This document shows, in pieces, positions 12,891 to 25,286 of a DNA stretch of 64,000 nt. Source of the DNA: Pardosa pseudoannulata (taxonomy: Eukaryota > Arthropoda > Arachnida > Araneae > Lycosidae); the NCBI GenBank assembly GCA_032207245.1, contig CM063509.1:105080021-105144020 (forward strand), written 5' to 3'. Under the pieces are notes generated by a model. It saw nothing but the letters and a program-made list of their open reading frames with translations. It was not told the DNA's origin and searched no databases. A program made the position numbers and the translations under genes. Each line of letters begins with the position of its first letter. The stretch's first letter is position 1.

Positions 12891-14536
12891 GATAGAGTGG
12901 TTGCTTACAAAAATCTGTTATTAGTAAGGTAGATCTTATCTGTTTGAGGGAAGCATAAGACCTTACTGTTTCACCTTTTGATAATTTTGGAAACTTGAAA
13001 ATAAATTTGATTGTAGAAGGCCAGCATTCCACTTTAATAAATTTGAGACATTGAAGTCAAGTAAGCCTTTAAAATGACTGCCCAGTTGTAATAATAAGAG
13101 AGCCTGATCTTAGATGAATTCCTGGCATCTTCTCTTGGTTATAAAAGAATCAGTATTATTACCCTTCAATTTACCCAGGTAGATATATAGATCTGAGTTT
13201 TGTATGTATCAATTTATTGAAGGATAAAAAACTGCTGCAGTATCCATATTTCTTGTATAATTAAATTTTAATTATGATGCAAATTAATTAAAAATTGTTT
13301 TAAAATACAATATTCAGTGTTTTATATACAATACAAAATATTATTGATCAATAAATGATTCAAAATTAAACCATAGAATAATTGTTAAAAGTACAGTTTA
13401 GAGATGAGAAATCTTTTTTGTTTGTGGCATTTAAAAAAAGAAAAAAGGCTGAAGATTTGGCCGTTTTAAGATTTAGGAAAAAAAAATGTCATCTACCCAA
13501 GGAATTAGCTATCATTAAATTTATGTTTCAAACATATTTTATTGAAGGCTTTAACACACGTCTGTTATAAAAAAATAAAACATTGCCATGATAATTTTAA
13601 AAATCTAAATAATCAACTGCTATCGACTGCTTGATCTTTCGTAGAAGAGGTAAATTGAAAAATCATTAAAAAATTAATTAAAAAAAAACTAATTGTGCCC
13701 AAACTTTCATTTTTGCTCTCTTGCCTCCACTGGGTCTTAAATATTAACTGTGTTGAATTTAATCCTTTTATTGTTGAAATAACCTAGGATTGTATAACAC
13801 ACACTGAGATAAGTTCTTTAAATATGTAGACTTGAAGTTTTTTTCCATAAAAGATAAACAGTTCAAAAGATTGTATTTTAAATAATTTTAATTTGTAACC
13901 TAAAATTTTATTTCATGCTTATATAAAATTAAAAATGATAAAAAATGAAACTTGGATTAGAATATTTAAAATTAATTTAACCAACATACAAATTGTTAAA
14001 AGTTATGAACTAAATCATTTTGAAAAAATATTTGTCATCAAAGGTGTGTTAATAAATTTTGTTATATATATATATATATATGCTACTTTTATGACAGTCT
14101 TGTACTAAAACTGAATATGTTAATTTTTTTTTCTGTGTAAAATTATAATAAACATGTACTTATAGATAGATTTTGTGAATTAAATTTCATTATATTTTAA
14201 ATGTTTTTAAAAATTTTACATAAAATGTTAATTATTTTGAATTTTTTTGTAATAAAGGCTAAAAATTTAACAAAGAGATACTAAGTGGATACTAGGGAAT
14301 TTCAGAAATCCCACATCTGGCAAAACAGAAATTTCATCTAAAAATTTGGCTGAAGAAATTTATTTCGTTACTAAAAAAGTTATATATAAAATATCCATTT
14401 AATATTTAAAATTTATCCATATGTGTATGTTTAGCATTTTCTGTTTATTTTATTTATTTTTTTATTTAGAAAGTGAATTGTCTTAACATACAGGAAAATA
14501 GTAAAAGTTTAATAAAATATTTTTCCTCTCTTACAG

Positions 14537-14720
14537 TTTTATGTAAACCATGCCGCCCAAAAAGATTGATGATACTTACAAAATAGGTGATAAAGTGAAA
14601 GCTAGGTGGTCTGGAAGTAATACTTTTTATGATGCTAAGGTCCTTGATGTTTTCCTGAAAACATGCAAAGTTGAGTTTGATGATGGCACTGTATTTAATG
14701 TCAAATTGAGTGATATGAAG
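14537..14720 (+). CDS. LBR: Lamin B receptor, first coding exon (Tudor domain)
   Basis: LBR is an inner nuclear membrane protein that binds lamin B and chromatin through its N-terminus. The exon starts after the acceptor CTCTCTTACAG, and ATG at 14550 sits in a good context (AAACCATGCC). It encodes 57 residues forming the Tudor domain: GDKVKARWSGSNTFYDAKV followed by FDDGTVFNV, the usual order of strands in LBR Tudor domains, which interact with histone tails. It ends on a complete codon at the donor AAG/GTTTGT. The next exon continues with the Arg/Ser region, which makes LBR far more likely than other Tudor proteins. Confidence 0.92.
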
Positions 14721-14827
14721 GTTTGTAAGCCTTTTAGATGTATTAAATTTATATATATAGGATTTTCTGATTTAAGTGTATAAATATCTATCGTAAATTT
14801 CTTTCATAATGTTCTTTGTTTATGTAG

Positions 14828-15133
14828 TCTCCTAAGACAGAGAAAAAGACAGAAAAAAATGAAGAACCAATCGTGAAACGAACTAGAAGTAGGAGCAGAT
14901 CAACTGGAAGAAATCGTTCTCGATCTCGTTCACCAGCTAGAAATGAAAAGAAAAAAACAACAGTGAAGAGTGAAAAGAAAACACCTTCAAAAGCAGAAAA
15001 GAGCAAAAGGGACACGAGTCCTAAAGCAACCAACAGTGTTAAGAAAGATCAGGTTGATAGTATAAGTAAGAGTTCATTAACTCGGGAAAAAATTGGATCT
15101 GTTAAAGAAGAAGCTACAACTTCTCAGAGTTCA
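14828..15133 (+). CDS. LBR: Lamin B receptor, exon encoding the Arg/Ser-rich linker (3' end uncertain)
   Basis: Starts after TATGTAG and continues in phase. It encodes a Lys/Glu stretch, then an RS segment (RTRSRSRSTGRNRSRSRSP), the region known in LBR to be phosphorylated by SR kinases and to bind chromatin and nucleic acid, then a Lys/Ser/Thr-rich tail. The next exon needs phase 0. Donors of the right phase follow 15052, 15100, 15133, 15169 and 15223, all weak, while the strongest-looking donor (GTAAGA at 15066) is in the wrong phase. The end given is therefore a guess, and an unseen small exon may exist. Confidence 0.8.
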
Positions 15134-15672
15134 GTCTCTACATCAAACAGTTTTATTAAGAATTTATATGTTTCACTTGAGAAAAGGGATCATCATCGAT
15201 GTCAGTGTTCTGAATATTTTATAGTATTTTCGTTTAATTTTCATTTATATCTTTTTTAATAAATTTAATTACCATAATTTCTGAAAGAAATGATACATAG
15301 TTTAAGTGTTTAATTCATTGTGTGGGACATTTCTATTGATGTGACCCTTGTGTTTGGTTTTAAAAATAGTGCCTTATTTGTCCTAAATAAGATTTTTTAA
15401 CACATTTTCCCCTTGTTTAACACAGCATTCATGTTAGTTTGAATAGCTGGCATTTTGCCAGCTATATATTCTTTCAGTATGAGTACTTCCAGTAGATTAT
15501 CCTGCTAGTTAAGAAATTAGCTAATAAAATAATAAAAATAATGAAGCTAATAATAATATAATGGCTGAATGTATGGCTTCAACACACATATCATTTCAAA
15601 CAATCAGCTTAGTTAATAGATTTTTCATCAGCTAAAGCATTTTGCTAGATGAGATTAAGATCTACTGCTTAA

Positions 15673-16071
15673 CCCTTTACAGGACAGTGGTTTCACAACG
15701 AAACCTCTTGTTAAACATTTTTTTTTTCATTAATTTTTCGATTTTTTTTTTCACATTTAAAACTTACAATAGATAATAGCACTGTATTTAATTTATTTTA
15801 TATTTTTTTCTGAATTTAATCTATTTTTCTTTTTTTATTTAATTTTTTTATTTTTTTTTTTTTTTTCGCTTATGATTTTTTTTAAATTTTTTTTTTTTTT
15901 TAATTTTTTTTTTATTTTTTATTTATTTTTTTTTATTTTTTATTTTTTTTTTTTTGGTATTTTCAATTCTTTTAATTAAAATTTTTTTTTTTTTTTTTTA
16001 AGGTTTTTAAAATTTTTTATAAAGTAATTTCATTAAATTCCAAAGAATTTATGTAGGTGACCTTTAAAGGG
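15673..16071. mobile_element. piggyBac-like MITE in an LBR intron, with T-rich interior
   Basis: TTAA sites flank it (15669-15672 and 16072-16075). The left end CCCTTTACAGGACAGTGGTT and hairpin GGTTTCACAACGAAACC match the element at 12276-12797, and the right end is CCTTTAAAGGG. The interior, about 15715-16015, is almost all T on the + strand. It lies in the intron between the RS exon and the first membrane exon of LBR. Confidence 0.7.
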
Positions 16072-16075
16072 TTAA

Positions 16076-18104
16076 AGCCAATCCTGTATGGCTGTGAATA
16101 TCCGTCCAAGCAGTGTAATTCAAAACTACAAATCCTGGTACATAAAGCCTATAACTACCACTTGGTACTAAGTACTTTAAATGTTTTTAAGAAAGAAGAA
16201 AATATTTTTAAATAGCACCTAAACAGCAAAGAAACCTTGCAGGCCAGTTTTAAGAATAGTCTCATTACCTGTGATGTACAAATTAGAAATAGAGCAGCAG
16301 CATAATTAGGTCAAGATTTGCAACTGAGATGTGCACGAGGATGCCACACAGCATGGCATTTGTGCTGATGCTGCCTTCCTTCCAAAAATTACGATATACC
16401 CAGGACTTCAATTATATGGATAGGGATAAATCAATTCAATACGGATAGGTTGGTAGTTAGGTTTTCTAATTCATCTGTTTCTGGTAGTTGCAAGTAGTTT
16501 TGAGTGTTTAAGTTGTTCTTTCAAGGAGAAATTCACCTTTAAATCTTCAAAAACTAAAATTTTTAAAAATTTATTTGATAAAAAGAAGTATTAAAATTTT
16601 TTTTTAGAAAATTGAGTCAATATTTTAAGAATTTAAAGTTCATACTAAAAAATTCATAGAAAATGTATACAAATTATTTTTTAATTATGATGATAACCTT
16701 CTGATTGCGTCATGTGAAGTGGTTGACATGGAGGGCACTATTTAAAAATAGGAGGGGGTATCCTGTTTTGCTAGAACACATAAGTTATTTTTAGTATTTC
16801 CAGGTGAGGGTATTATGGATATTAATTAAAAAAAATTCTTAGTATAATGGTATTTTTTTTTCTGAAGATAATTTTTCTGTCATTGGTTTTATAGTATCTT
16901 GAATTATATATATCCCTTTTCACTTAGGTATCTTTAATTTAGTGATTAATATGCTGTAAAAATTCTGTAGTCAAATACCATAGTTTCTTTTGCTCTTTAT
17001 TCAGTTCTTATGAAGGATTTTAATTTCATTTAGATTTTAATGATGTATATACACAAATCAAAAAGTGATAAAGAAGTATTGTTATTTTTACCATATAGGA
17101 AATTTATTTAACTATTTATCAAGATACATTTGTGGAAGTTGTAGAACAGACATGTGTAATTCAAAGACTTTGTAGACTTGCATTTAAAATGTATTTTATT
17201 TTGTCAAGCTGATAAATAAATAAATAAATAAATATATATATATTTATATTTATATCTAGCGAGTGAGGAGGTAAAAATTAAAAACAGTTCACCATTTTAT
17301 AGTTTTTGTTACAAGAATTAAATGAACAATATAACAATTAAGATTTATAAATATGCATATAGTTTAAAATAATCTTTTAATCAGTTTACCATTTACTTGT
17401 AATTTTTGTTTCAGTTGCAAATTTTGTATATTTTATCACAGGTTGCATGCAGAATAAAGGCTAAGATAAAAGTTGACTTCTTCAGTGGTTCTAATTGCAT
17501 CAAAACAATTTTAGGAAGAATTTCTGTTGGATAACAATTTTTAAATTATATGCAAAAGCTATCATTTAGAAAATCAGTGAATATGAAAGAAATAACATTA
17601 GTTCTTTGGAAATAAGTTTGAAAACAAACAAACGAAATTAATACAGGAATGGAAGAATCTGAAATTTATGTTGAGATTCAGATGTTTAAATGTTCATTTA
17701 AAAATTTTGTATGTTTTAATTTTTTCTACTGAGAATATTTATAAACCTTATTCAATTTAAAGAGTTTTAATATAAAGCGAAAAAGGTTCAGTTTGAGTCC
17801 TATTGAAAATACTTAAATATTCATAAGATAAGAGCACATTTCTTATTTAGTACAAGAAGTAATGCTATAAATAGTTAGAAATTTTTAATCCCTTATAATA
17901 TCTATTTTAGTAATTTTGATGTAGCAACTTACTTTTCCTCAGTTTTATGAATTATTGATTTTTTTACATTTATATAAAGGTTTATTAACAACTTTTTAAT
18001 TGCCAAAAGTCTAATGTGTTTCTGAAATGTACTGAAAGTATTATATTCTGTAGAGTGTACAATGTTAAAATGAATTTTATTTTTATTTGTATTACTTTTC
18101 TTAG
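16076..18104. other. LBR intron sequence, nothing recognised
   Basis: AT-rich intron. It contains an (AAAT)n/(AT)n tract at about 17215-17245. No conserved coding segment was found that would clearly be a missing exon. Confidence 0.4.
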
Positions 18105-18332
18105 GTGTCACCCCCCAAAACAAAAGTAATAGTAACAACACACGAGAAAGCTAATGCAGTTACAAAGAAAGATGATGCAAAATATTCAGATGATGAAGAA
18201 AGTGATGAAGAAATTAAAGTTATTCCAAAAGGCCCATCAAAAATTCGACAAACTTTAACTTTTCTGTTCACACTGCTGAAAGTTGTTTTGATGCCTGCAA
18301 CTTTCTTGTTTCTTGCTTTTGCATGTACAAAA
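18105..18332 (+). CDS. LBR: Lamin B receptor, exon with acidic linker and first membrane segment
   Basis: Starts after the strong acceptor TTACTTTTCTTAG in phase 0; the base triplet before it is a stop, so the exon cannot begin earlier. The 76 residues comprise a basic stretch, an acidic patch (YSDDEESDEEI) and a hydrophobic segment, LLKVVLMPATFLFLAFACT, which corresponds to the first transmembrane helix of LBR. The donor is AAA/GTAAGT. Confidence 0.88.
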
Positions 18333-18384
18333 GTAAGTGTTGATTTAGTACTTAATTTTTAATTTAAATTTCAAATTACAATTA

Positions 18385-19015
18385 CAGTCGAACTTCCATA
18401 ACTCGAAGTCCCAGGGGACCAACAAAACTATTCGACTAATCCGAAGTTCGAGTTATCGAAGTTACCTACCATTCCTCTCAACTGGCATTTAAGATGGGTC
18501 GACATGGTTTCAATGGTTTAATATGTGCCATAATACTATAGATGTACGCATTTCAATTTTTTAATAGGCTATGTAAATAACAAGAGAAAAATGGGTTCAA
18601 AAGGTTTAAAACTCAAGAAATTTGGCTTCATTACATATTAATTAGTATATCTCATTTGAAAAAGCAGTTATTTTTTGTTGTTTTCATTTTTTAAGGTTTT
18701 TAGCATTCACAAAGTCACCTAATTTTGAACACAATTAAATATGGTGTTGTCTGTACCTTCGGTGGTCTTCAGGTATTGTTGTAAGATCGCTTCAAGGTTC
18801 TCGAAGGTCATGAGTCGACTGGCATTCGAAGTTTTGAACAGAATTGTGTTTTTACTGGGGAAATCTATCAAAAAAATTCAATTTAGAAGAAGTTCACTTC
18901 GAGTTATCGAGACAGTTTATTAAAGAATAGTATAGACATGATTCGGGACTTGATTAAAAGTTCGAGTTAGAGGATTATTCGACTTATAGGAAGTCGAGTT
19001 ATTGAAGTTCGACTG
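18385..19015. mobile_element. pogo/Tigger-like MITE in an LBR intron
   Basis: Inverted ends CAGTCGAACTTC(C/A)ATAACTCGA with a TA duplication on each side (18383-18384 and 19016-19017). Several internal copies of the TTCGAGTTA motif occur near both ends. The CAGTCGAAC start and TA target are shared with the Tigger remnant at 39280-40681, so this is probably a non-autonomous relative. It has no coding capacity. Confidence 0.75.
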
Positions 19016-20915
19016 TATATAAAAAAATTTTAATATATCTTACGTGTACAGTATTAACATAAAAATATATATCTTCTGGTTTTTTAGTAAGTGTGTGTGC
19101 TTATGCATGCATGCTGCTTTAATATGAATGTTTAAGAATAGTTTGAATTAAAATGGGCAATGTATAGATATATTGCAAAATATTGATATAACATGCTGTA
19201 TCATGATACTGAATTTTAAATATTTAGTTTAGTAGTGTGTTATGATATGAAAAGAATGCTGATATAGTTAAATCAGTTTAAGATTTTCCAGTGTTAAATT
19301 GTCTTTTCATTATCCTAACTTTAGTGTGATAGAGTAACAGCACATGTGGGATATTACCTAGTTACTGAATTACCTACTTCTTGACACTTTTTTTTTTTCC
19401 AGCTGCAGGCACATGGAGACATTATATGAAAATTTGCCCCTTAGATAGATAAAAATTCCTTTATTTGGTCTTAGTTATTAAAGATAGAGCTTCATTACTA
19501 AACTACAGAGCTGTTTGTATTTTTGTTGCTAAATAAACATTATATTCAAGTATTTTCTACCATGTTATTAGTTAAGTGAACAAAATTTAAATATGTGACT
19601 TGTTAAATTTTTTTTTCATAATTCTTAATGGTGAATAATTTTGTAATATTTTTGGAGTAAAATACTTTTAAAAATAAATTTTCTAAAATGTCTTTATTTT
19701 AGGCTTATTTATCGTAATATAATGTAATAGAGCTTAAAACAAGCTTAAAATATTATCAAAATGTAATTTTTTTACAAGTCTGTGTATTGTTAAACAGTGA
19801 TATAAAGCTGGCTATATATATATATTGCAATGTAAAATATTCAACATTACCCAATCAGTTAAATAAAATGAAACTTAATGAAATTTTTTTAATCTCTTCA
19901 GTTTTTAACTTACATTGCATTTATAAATTTTATTTTGATATTAAGTATGATTAAAACTGTAAAAATGGACATTTAAGTGTGGTTATATTTTCTTTGTATA
20001 AAATTTTTTAGGCTGATTAGTTGTAATATCCCTTTTTAGTGCTGTGTCCTTAATTGAAGTTAGATTTGTCATCAAACTGGGTTCCCAAATCTATTCTTTA
20101 TTTTAATTAACACAGAATCTCCCTCTTATTTTCTAAATGTTTAAATGAAAACAATTTCACAAACAGCTAGCTCATTGAATGAGTTAATTTTGTTTCTATT
20201 GAAATATAACTGTATGTTAAGAATTAAACTAAACTAATACTTGAAAGATATAATAAGCAGACATGCCAGCTACTCCAGAAACTACTCAGATTGCTCCAGA
20301 AAATAACAAAACTTTTGAACAGCTAAAAGATTGATTCAGCACTTAAATATAGCGTTTTGCAAAAAATAATGCTGGATATTACTCTTTTCACACAGTACTG
20401 TTGCATGTTAAAAGTTTTGAGTACTTTGCGGAAAAACCAAACTGAATTTAGGTCAAATTTGAGTAGACAAACTCTAGAATCCTGATGATAGAAAAATGGA
20501 ATTATTTTAATCAGAATCAATGTTGCTTTAAGAAACACTGTTCTGAAAACTAAGTTGTTAAAGCTAAAAAACATTTTTAAATGCATAAATATTAATTTAC
20601 CTTTTACAATTTACTATTGTGTAAATATATAAAATTTAATTTTAATTTAGAAACCAATAAGGTAGGCACTTATATGTAATTTGTAATTAGCATGTTGAAA
20701 TTTCAAACCATGATACAAGTGCCTGAATGTTGGTTGTCTGAATAAATTCTGCATAAGTCCTCTTTTTGTTCTTATGTATTATTTCTCCAGGTTTGTTGGT
20801 CTTGTATGAAATTATTTAATTCGGAATTTAAATATAACTTGTATTTCATTTTCTTCTCCAAACTGGATATTTTGACTAAATAATAAGTAAATATATAGTG
20901 TAGCCTTGTTCTTAA

Positions 20916-21368
20916 CCCTCTGACTGCTCAATTTGTAAACCGAGATCTCTTTAAAAATTGGTAATTTTTTTGTTGCATAGTTCAAGTCTATATATAAATT
21001 AGAAAATTTAAATACTAATTTTTTTTTTTCTAGAAAAGATTTTTTATATTGACTTTTATCATGAGAAACTAAGCTTTCAAAAAAACTAATTTCAGATGTT
21101 ATCACAAAAAAATTATTAATAAATTTCAATTGAAATACAGTTAATTTCTATTTATAGCATACTACCTATAATTCTGTTATCTAATATAACTATAGTTCTA
21201 GTCATATAATTGAATGTCTAATACAGTATATAATTTATTCCACTGGTTAAATGATGAAAAGATAGAATGTGCTAGGAAGAAAAACACATGCCTGCAAAAA
21301 TCGCGTAATGAGCAAATTTTGCTACATTTGAATTGCCCGTGGAAATTGCAGGATGAGCAATCAGAGGG
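20916..21368. mobile_element. piggyBac-like MITE in an LBR intron
   Basis: TTAA flanks at 20912-20915 and 21369-21372. The ends are inverted: CCCTCTGACTGCTCAATTTG at the left and GATGAGCAATCAGAGGG at the right. The family differs from the CCCTTTAAAGG one. The interior has no conserved coding sequence. It ends about 150 bp before the next LBR exon. Confidence 0.7.
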
Positions 21369-21516
21369 TTAATTGTGATCAATGCTTTTTTATTCTATTC
21401 TTTGTAAAAATTATACAATATTTCTAAATTTTGGTAATAGATATCTCTTGATTTTTAGTTATGTACTAAACTAAACATATAATGCTATTGTAGCTAAACA
21501 ATTTTATCTTTTTCAG

Positions 21517-21712
21517 AGGCAATGTACAATACTGGAAGCACCTCAGTTTTATTCAAAATTGAAAGATATGGGCTATGCACTTAAGATTCCATTTCCATCT
21601 GTCGTTTTATTCCACCTTTCTGTTTGTTTACTGTCACTCATCCCCTTGGGGAAGAAAGTCTCAGGTTTTCCCTATGGGCCGAAAGGATTTACAAAAGAAT
21701 ATCGCTTGAATG
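21517..21712 (+). CDS. LBR: Lamin B receptor, exon with second membrane segment
   Basis: Acceptor TTTTTCAG, phase 0 in, phase 1 out (donor AATG/GTTTGT). It encodes a lumenal loop with a Pro/Tyr/Leu pattern, then VVLFHLSVCLLSLIPLGKKV, matching the LBR helix that ends in LLPIGK-V, and closes with EYRLNG, the equivalent of the conserved KYRLNG that opens the next helix in sterol reductases. Confidence 0.9.
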
Positions 21713-23344
21713 GTTTGTATAAAAATTTTTGAGAAAGCTTTATTTTGATCGTTTCAAATTTACAGTTTGGAGTAGCAGGGGCTCTGAGGAAACCTTGGAA
21801 TTATGGGGATTTTACTTGAAATTTTCCACAGGCAACTTGTAAGATTTTTTCATACAGTGTATTAGTTTACAATTGTATGGCTGATTTAAAGAGAGATACA
21901 AATTTTGGGGAAGAAAGATGTTCAGAGGAGAAAAAACTTATAGTAAGCGTAAAAATAAATTGTATGTAGCGCTTTTCTATCTATTCATTCAATAGAGAAA
22001 ATGCATGTTTATAAACAAATATGAATGCTGATTACAACTCAACTTTTTGTTGATAAAACATTGCTTGTTTTCATTGTATCTTATGAGCTTCAATGTGGAT
22101 CATGTATACAATAAAACTAAACTTTATTTAAGGGAAGGGGAAGGAAACATCAGAAACTGGCCAAGTAATTCAAAATAAATTTTTTAGCACTTACAAAATT
22201 ATGTATTTTTAAAAAAATTATGCACTTTACACAGTACTATTAAGTATCATAATCAAAGTATAACTACTTTGATTATGTTAACAGGCATAATAGACTATTA
22301 GATAAATAGAAATCTAATAAAAGTGTTCAAAACCTGATAATTTTCAAGACAATGATAATTTTCAGGACAAAATATAATTACATATATAGGTACAGCATGT
22401 CTCACGAAAGCCTAGCAAATATATTAGAAATATGGAAAAGAACTTCATAATAATAAAAAAAATTCTTACAGCATAATAATTTTATATAATCTATTACATT
22501 ACAGTAAAGTTAATGTTTTCATTCTGAAAATGTTTGCCAAGAATTCTCGAAGAACTTGAAGTCCAGTCTTGCCTTTTCAAAGCTTTTGTTCAAAGCATTT
22601 CCAATGTGGGATCTTTAGGAAAACAATAATATCCAATATATTTGCCTTTTTTGAAATGCCTTAGTACAGCCATACTCACAACAGCTTGTTACCATTTTCT
22701 GATATTTGACAAAATTAAAACCCCAATAACAAGCACAATCCATAGGAAATTCAAATGTTTTGCTAACGAGGAAGTTGAGCTGCAATTTTTGCTGCTCCTG
22801 ACGTCATGCACACATTCTCTACAGTTTTTCTTTTTACATCAGAATAATGACTCTTTCAACTGTTTGCATCATTTTTCATATAGCATCATACTAAGCAACT
22901 AAACTGCATTTGTATGTACTTGTCTCTCTACATATTTATATCAAAAGTCACACACACATAGATATATATATGTATGAGTGTGAGTATATATTTATATGCA
23001 CACATATATACACATATATGCATAGATATGTAGACTTGTGTAGATATGGTCTAAGAATTTTAAGATTGCCATAATATTTAAGTGTTGCTGTTTGTGTGTA
23101 TACATATACCTAAGCAAAAAATATAGTTGAATGGTGATAAAATTTTACTAATTTTTAAATTGAAACGTTGGCAGCTATGCATTTTTGAATTTCAGGAGAA
23201 ATAAAATTGTGAATTATTTTCTTTTACGTTTATGTTTTACATGATGAAAGCTAGGTGAAATATAAGTTTCTTACTTCTTTCTGTTTACTATTAAAATCAA
23301 ATAATGCAGTTTGTTTCCTATGAATCTCATGTAATGATTAAACT

Positions 23345-23830
23345 ACTGTAATATGGTCTACTAGATTGTGAATCTTAAATAACAACTTGAAACTTGGTAA
23401 GCTCAGATTTCATATTTAGAAAAGTATTGTTTGTATTTACAGGGTTAGTTTTCTATGTTTTATCCTAGCAAAGTTTTCTCTTCTTGCTTCTTAATTTTTT
23501 AACAAGGTTTTGACTGGTATGTACTTATCATATTAATTCACAAAAGAAATTGAATGCTCGTCTTTATTTAAAGAAGTTTTTCTGACAGTTTAAAAAAATC
23601 TACTTTTTAAATTTTTCCGAAGAAAGTTTAATTCTTTTAAATGTGTTTAGCATATTTTCATATCTTTGAAAGATTTCTTTTAATATTTTACAAAAGTGAA
23701 CTTTTTCCTCTTTCCTCAGTCCAAAATGTCTTTCTCTAATACTGGTTTTTTATCCCTCTTAATGTAAAATTCTGTAACACATCCACAAATACCCCTGAAG
23801 ATGTAAAATACTGTCTTAAGTTATGTAAAA
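23345..23830 (+). repeat. Diverged dispersed repeat, copy 1 (LBR intron)
   Basis: About 480 bp that resembles 60345-60870 in the same orientation. Shared blocks include TTGAAACTTGGTAA, ACAAAAGAAA(T/C)TGAA, TTTAGCATA(T/C)TTTCATATC, and TCTAATACT near the end. No coding capacity or clear ends are visible. Confidence 0.55.
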
Positions 23831-24563
23831 TATGATTCAGTATTATGTAGTCAAGACTCATTCATATCACTATTATATCCAGGTACTAAATAGAGTCATT
23901 ATTATTATTATTATTTTTTTTTGTTTATTTTAAATAGTAAAACTCTTTTCAATAGTATTTTCTTGTATAAAAATATTTTAAAAGGCCAAAGATTTAAACT
24001 GTGAAAAATAACTTTAAAGTTATTTTGTTGCTTTTATAAAATGATTCATTGTTTTGGGAAAAATTAATTAAATATCTTGAAAACAAAGTAATTAAAATTC
24101 ATTACAGTAATTTATTTATTTAAGATTATCCATTGTTATTGATTTTTAGAGTATTTTAGTATATATTTGCTGTTAATGTTGCTGGAGGGTTTAGTTTCAT
24201 TAAAATAATCCAATGAAATTATTGAAATTATAAACTGAAGTATAAACTGTCCTGTTAATGTGGAATGTTAAATTAGCTTTTGCTATCTAAACTGATTATG
24301 TTAACTTTATTTTCTTTATGGTCATTTCTTTTAAAATACAGTAATTGGGAATAAGAAGTTTTATATTTATATCTGAAACAATAATTTGGTTAATTTACTT
24401 TGAAATACATTATTGCTCTATAATTTCTGTTGTGTAAAAGTTTAAAGAGAGCTTAAACCATTTACCATCAAATTATAAGAATTGTCAGATATATTTGTTA
24501 ACTTCAAGAATATATGTATAAAGTTATGTGAAATATTTTAAATAATTTTCTTTTCCTTTATAG

Positions 24564-24749
24564 GTATTATATGTTTAATACTATTTGCTGCAATATTTGC
24601 AATCTGCTCTTACTTTGGCCTGTATATGAATTGGGGATATGAAAAATTCAAGTCACTATCCTTTAGCATTGTGCTTTATTGCATCCTTTGTTCGCTAGTT
24701 ACACATGTTGTTTCTTTGATCAAAGGTGATGGCGAGACAGAGAGCAAAA
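24564..24749 (+). CDS. LBR: Lamin B receptor, exon with membrane segments three and four
   Basis: Acceptor CCTTTATAG; phase 1 in and out; donor AAAA/GTAAGG. It encodes two hydrophobic helices, GIICLILFAAIFAICSYFG and FSIVLYCILCSLVTHVVSLI, separated by a short loop, in the same order as the helix pair after RLNG in vertebrate LBR. Confidence 0.9.
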
Positions 24750-24837
24750 GTAAGGAGAAAATTTTGTCTAATTTGTGCAAATTTGTCTAATGCTTTGAAA
24801 GTAGTCTAATCCAATTTATTTTTTTTTCTCTTTTCAG

Positions 24838-24941
24838 TACCTGGTATTGGGAATTTTTTTAATGGAATTTATTTTAATCCTTTCCTCTTTGGAAAGGTTG
24901 ATGTTAAGACATCTTTTGTGCGAGCTGGATTGATTGGATCT
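24838..24941 (+). CDS. LBR: Lamin B receptor, exon with the reductase signature loop
   Basis: Acceptor CTCTTTTCAG, phase 1 in, phase 0 out, donor TCT/GTAAGT. It encodes the loop IPGIGNFFNGIYFNPFLFG followed by KVDVKTSFVRAGLIGS. In C14 sterol reductases and vertebrate LBR this loop reads G-R-E-L-N-P-R then F-D-x-K-x-F-x-E-x-R-P-G. Here the Glu and Arg of the first motif and the Glu and Pro of the second are not conserved, although V-D-V-K and N-P remain. This suggests loss of reductase activity. Confidence 0.88.
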
Positions 24942-25286
24942 GTAAGTTTTGTTTTCATTTTTTCTTTTAAACATCTCTGAATTTATTAGAAATTAGAAAA
25001 ACAAACCTATAAAAAAATTATAACTAGCTGTATAAGGTACTTGGATTTCTTCATGCATGCTAATATTTATCAGATACTGCTAAGGGTAAAAATATGAAAG
25101 CAAATAAGCTATGAAACTTTTGTTGTTAAAATTTAATGGGGCACATGTATGATTTGTAAAATATACAGAAGCCTTTCCAAATAAATGTTGTCTCTTTATG
25201 TTTTCATTTCAGAATTTATTTTTATGCTCTTGTGTATATAATATTAGGTTTTCTGTGGTGAGCATATATGTACAAACTTTATTTAA

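Noticed and set aside
14788..15033. 81-codon frame on the - strand opposite the LBR RS exon
   Set aside because: Antisense shadow of the Arg/Ser-rich exon, whose repeated codons keep the reverse frame open.
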